The notes below the pieces were generated by a model that had not been told where the DNA came from, did not search any database, and saw only the letters and a program-made list of their open reading frames with translations. DNA of 12,987 bases from CAYTYZ01 sp964448465 (GTDB lineage Bacteria; Patescibacteriota; Microgenomatia; UBA12405). Each line of letters begins with the position of its first letter. Position 1 is the stretch's first letter. Where the stretch lies: NCBI GenBank assembly GCA_964448465.1, contig CAYUVY010000021.1:1-12987 (forward strand), read 5' to 3'. The position numbers and the translations under genes were made by a program. Below, one piece after another: positions 10,920 to 12,987 of the stretch.

Positions 10920-12987
10920 ATGGATTCCAAGTACAATCATTTAGACTTTGAGCAGGAAATATATCAGCTTTGGGAGAATTCAGGCGCTTTTAATCCCGAC
11001 ACTCAAACCAATGTAGATCCCCAAAAGGAGCCATTTTCCATAATTTTGCCACCACCCAACGCCAACGACCCACTCCATTGTGGTCATGCCCTGTATGTAG
11101 TGGAAGATATTTTAATTCGTTACTGTCGTCTTTTGGGTCACAAAACCCTCTGGCTTCCAGGCACCGATCATGCCGGTATCGAAACCCAATATGTTTTTGA
11201 AAAAAAGCTCAAAGAAAAAGGTCAGTCCCGTTTTGATTTTGATCGCGACACTTTATATAAAATGATTTTTCAGTATGTAGAAGAAAATGGCCAAATCGCC
11301 ATCAAACAGCTCAAACGTTTAGGCTTTGCTCTAGATTGGTCTAGGCTAAAATTTACCCTAGATGCCGATCATATCCAGCGTATATATTATATTTTTAATC
11401 GCTTAAATCAAGATAATCTTCTGTATCGCGACGAAAAAATTATCAATTACTGCACCCACTGTGGTACCGGTTTTTCCAATCTAGAAATCGATTATAAAAC
11501 CGTGGAGGGCAAACTCTGGACCATCAACTATGGTCCTCTGCAAGTTGCCACCACACGACCCGAAACCATGTTAGGGGACACCGCCGTTGCCGTCAACCCC
11601 AAGGATCCTCGCTACACCAAACTAATTGGTACCACCATTACTTTACCCCTAGCCAACCGTCTAATACCCATTATCGCCGATGATGAAATTGACCCCGAAT
11701 TTGGTACCGGTGCAGTTAAGGTCACTCCTAGCCATTCTCCCGTAGACTACGATATTGCCAAGCGCCACAATCTTGAGTTTAGACGCATTTTTGATTACGA
11801 TGGTCGTGCCAATCGCCAAGTTCCCGATAAATATTTTGGCCTTTTCCCCAAGCAGCTGCGTGCCGCAGTCTTGGAAGATTTAAAAACTCAAAATCTTTTA
11901 GTGGAAGAAAAAGCTTACTCTCACGAAGTTGCTCATTGCTACAAATGTGGCAATATTATCGAACCAATTACTTCTCCCCAATGGTTTGTCAAAATAGCCC
12001 CACTAGCCCAAAAAGCCCAAGAAGCTGTTACCAATAAAAAAATTAACATTTTTCCCGAGCGCTTTGTTCAAACCTATTATGACTGGATGGATAAGATCAA
12101 AGATTGGCCTATTTCTAGGCAAATAGTTTGGGGCCATCGTATTCCTGTTTGGTACAATCTAGACGAAACTCCTGAGATTCAAATAACTTTTTATAGCAAC
12201 AAGTTAAAAAGCAATATCACGGGGAAATATTCTGATATAAAACTGACACATGATTTTTCCGAAATCCAATCTGGTCTCCAAAGCTTAATTGCTCCGATAA
12301 ACTCCAAATATTATTTTTCCGAGATAGATGCTCAAAAAACTAGCTCCAATGTACTTCAAGAAACCGATACTTTCGACACCTGGTTTTCTTCTGGTCAGTG
12401 GGCTTATTCCACTTTGGGTTGGGATCCAAATGGCAATCATTCTCCAGACTTTAAAACTTTTTACCCCACTAGTGTCATGGACACCATGTGGGATATTTTA
12501 TTTTTCTGGGTAGCACGCATGATTATGTTAGGACTTTATGCCACCGGGGAAATTCCCTTCAAAACCGTACATTTACACAGTCGTGTCGTTGATAAAAATG
12601 GTGCCAAGATGAGTAAAAGTAAGGGCAACGCTATTGAGCCAATTGCCATTGCCGACAAATATGGTGCCGACGCCCTGCGCCTAGCCTTGGTTTTCGATAC
12701 TGCTCCAGCCTCCGACATTGCCCTTTCTGAAGACAAAATCCGCTCTCAACGCAACTTTGTCAACAAACTCTGGAACGCTGCTCGTTTTATTCAAATGACT
12801 ATGGAAAAACTTCCTAACTATCCCACCGCCCTTGATCCTAGTTTACAAACTTTGGAAGATAAGGCCATTTTACAACAACTAGCCGAACTAATTACATCCA
12901 CTTCTACCAACCTAGACAAATATAATTTTGGCCAAGCCAGTAGCAATCTTTATCACTTTTTCTGGGACGAATTTTGTGATAAATACA
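10920..12987 (+). CDS. valS: valyl-tRNA synthetase, 3' end outside the window
   Basis: ValS charges tRNA-Val. The frame is open for 689 residues from ATG 10920 and runs off the window end, so the C-terminal part is missing. Class I signatures are present: PPPNANDPLHCGHAL (44-58), where HCGH stands for HIGH, and AKMSKSKGN with KMSKS at 563-567. The CP1 editing domain (about 190-340) is recognised by TTRPETMLGDTAVAVNPKDPRY and FGTGAVKVTPSHSPVDYDIAKRHN, with Asp276 in the VDY position. DTFDTWFSSGQWAYSTLGW and WDILFFWVARMIMLGL place it with ValRS rather than IleRS. Cysteine pairs CTHCG and CYKCG may bind zinc. Between WGHRIPVWY and DTFDTWFSS lies a diverged stretch of about 65 residues rich in Ser, Lys and Ile. 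The gene is divergent from TsaC-TsaE. Confidence 0.95.
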   Translation, partial: MDSKYNHLDFEQEIYQLWENSGAFNPDTQTNVDPQKEPFSIILPPPNANDPLHCGHALYVVEDILIRYCRLLGHKTLWLPGTDHAGIETQYVFEKKLKEKGQSRFDFDRDTLYKMIFQYVEENGQIAIKQLKRLGFALDWSRLKFTLDADHIQRIYYIFNRLNQDNLLYRDEKIINYCTHCGTGFSNLEIDYKTVEGKLWTINYGPLQVATTRPETMLGDTAVAVNPKDPRYTKLIGTTITLPLANRLIPIIADDEIDPEFGTGAVKVTPSHSPVDYDIAKRHNLEFRRIFDYDGRANRQVPDKYFGLFPKQLRAAVLEDLKTQNLLVEEKAYSHEVAHCYKCGNIIEPITSPQWFVKIAPLAQKAQEAVTNKKINIFPERFVQTYYDWMDKIKDWPISRQIVWGHRIPVWYNLDETPEIQITFYSNKLKSNITGKYSDIKLTHDFSEIQSGLQSLIAPINSKYYFSEIDAQKTSSNVLQETDTFDTWFSSGQWAYSTLGWDPNGNHSPDFKTFYPTSVMDTMWDILFFWVARMIMLGLYATGEIPFKTVHLHSRVVDKNGAKMSKSKGNAIEPIAIADKYGADALRLALVFDTAPASDIALSEDKIRSQRNFVNKLWNAARFIQMTMEKLPNYPTALDPSLQTLEDKAILQQLAELITSTSTNLDKYNFGQASSNLYHFFWDEFCDKY

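Noticed and set aside
12536..12736. Minus-strand open frame of 66 codons inside valS
   Set aside because: Antisense to the well-conserved KMSKS region of valS; a shadow frame.

Overview
The window looks like a piece of a very compact, reduced bacterial genome, most likely Patescibacteria (CPR), perhaps Microgenomates-like; that placement is an inference from gene content. The pointers are an archaeal-type triosephosphate isomerase, a VanW-domain protein, a LemA/TPM operon, a fused TsaC-TsaE protein, almost no intergenic DNA, no convincing Shine-Dalgarno sequences, and many -10-like hexamers 5-8 bases ahead of start codons. The standard code is used: TGA ends rnhA and no gene has an in-frame TGA.

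Layout. Bases 1-476 hold a GC-rich inverted-repeat element running into the 3' end of a tmRNA gene (ssrA, minus strand, 476 to 38). Its acceptor stem with G3-U70, pseudoknot, long-range helix and 33-codon tag frame can all be read. Divergent from it is comF (507-1106). A minus-strand operon follows (4008 to 1103): a membrane-anchored sugar-binding-type protein, triosephosphate isomerase, and an SPFH/prohibitin-like protein. A 100-N gap at 4067-4166 is flanked by an exact 55-base duplication and is almost certainly a scaffolding artefact. On the plus strand come rnhA (4202-4627) and, overlapping by ATGA, a VanW-domain protein (4624-6366). tsaD lies on the minus strand (7391 to 6363). A four-gene plus-strand operon (7420-9869) encodes a secreted Pro/Thr-rich protein, LemA, a TPM-domain protein and a shorter, degenerate TPM-like paralogue. 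The minus strand then encodes a TsaC-TsaE fusion (10887 to 9856). valS starts divergently at 10920 and runs off the window end.

How the genes relate. tsaD and the TsaC-TsaE fusion supply three of the bacterial activities for the t6A modification of tRNA; TsaB is not in the window. With valS and tmRNA they form a translation-quality group. VanW, LemA, TPM, SPFH and the solute-binding protein are envelope genes.

Architecture. Four divergent junctions are only 28-38 bases long and hold back-to-back -10-like hexamers. Convergent genes meet by overlapping stop codons. The plus strand is C/T-rich whichever strand is coding, which suggests the window lies in one replichore with the minus strand leading. 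I see no CRISPR array, transposase, tRNA, rRNA or clear intrinsic terminator.
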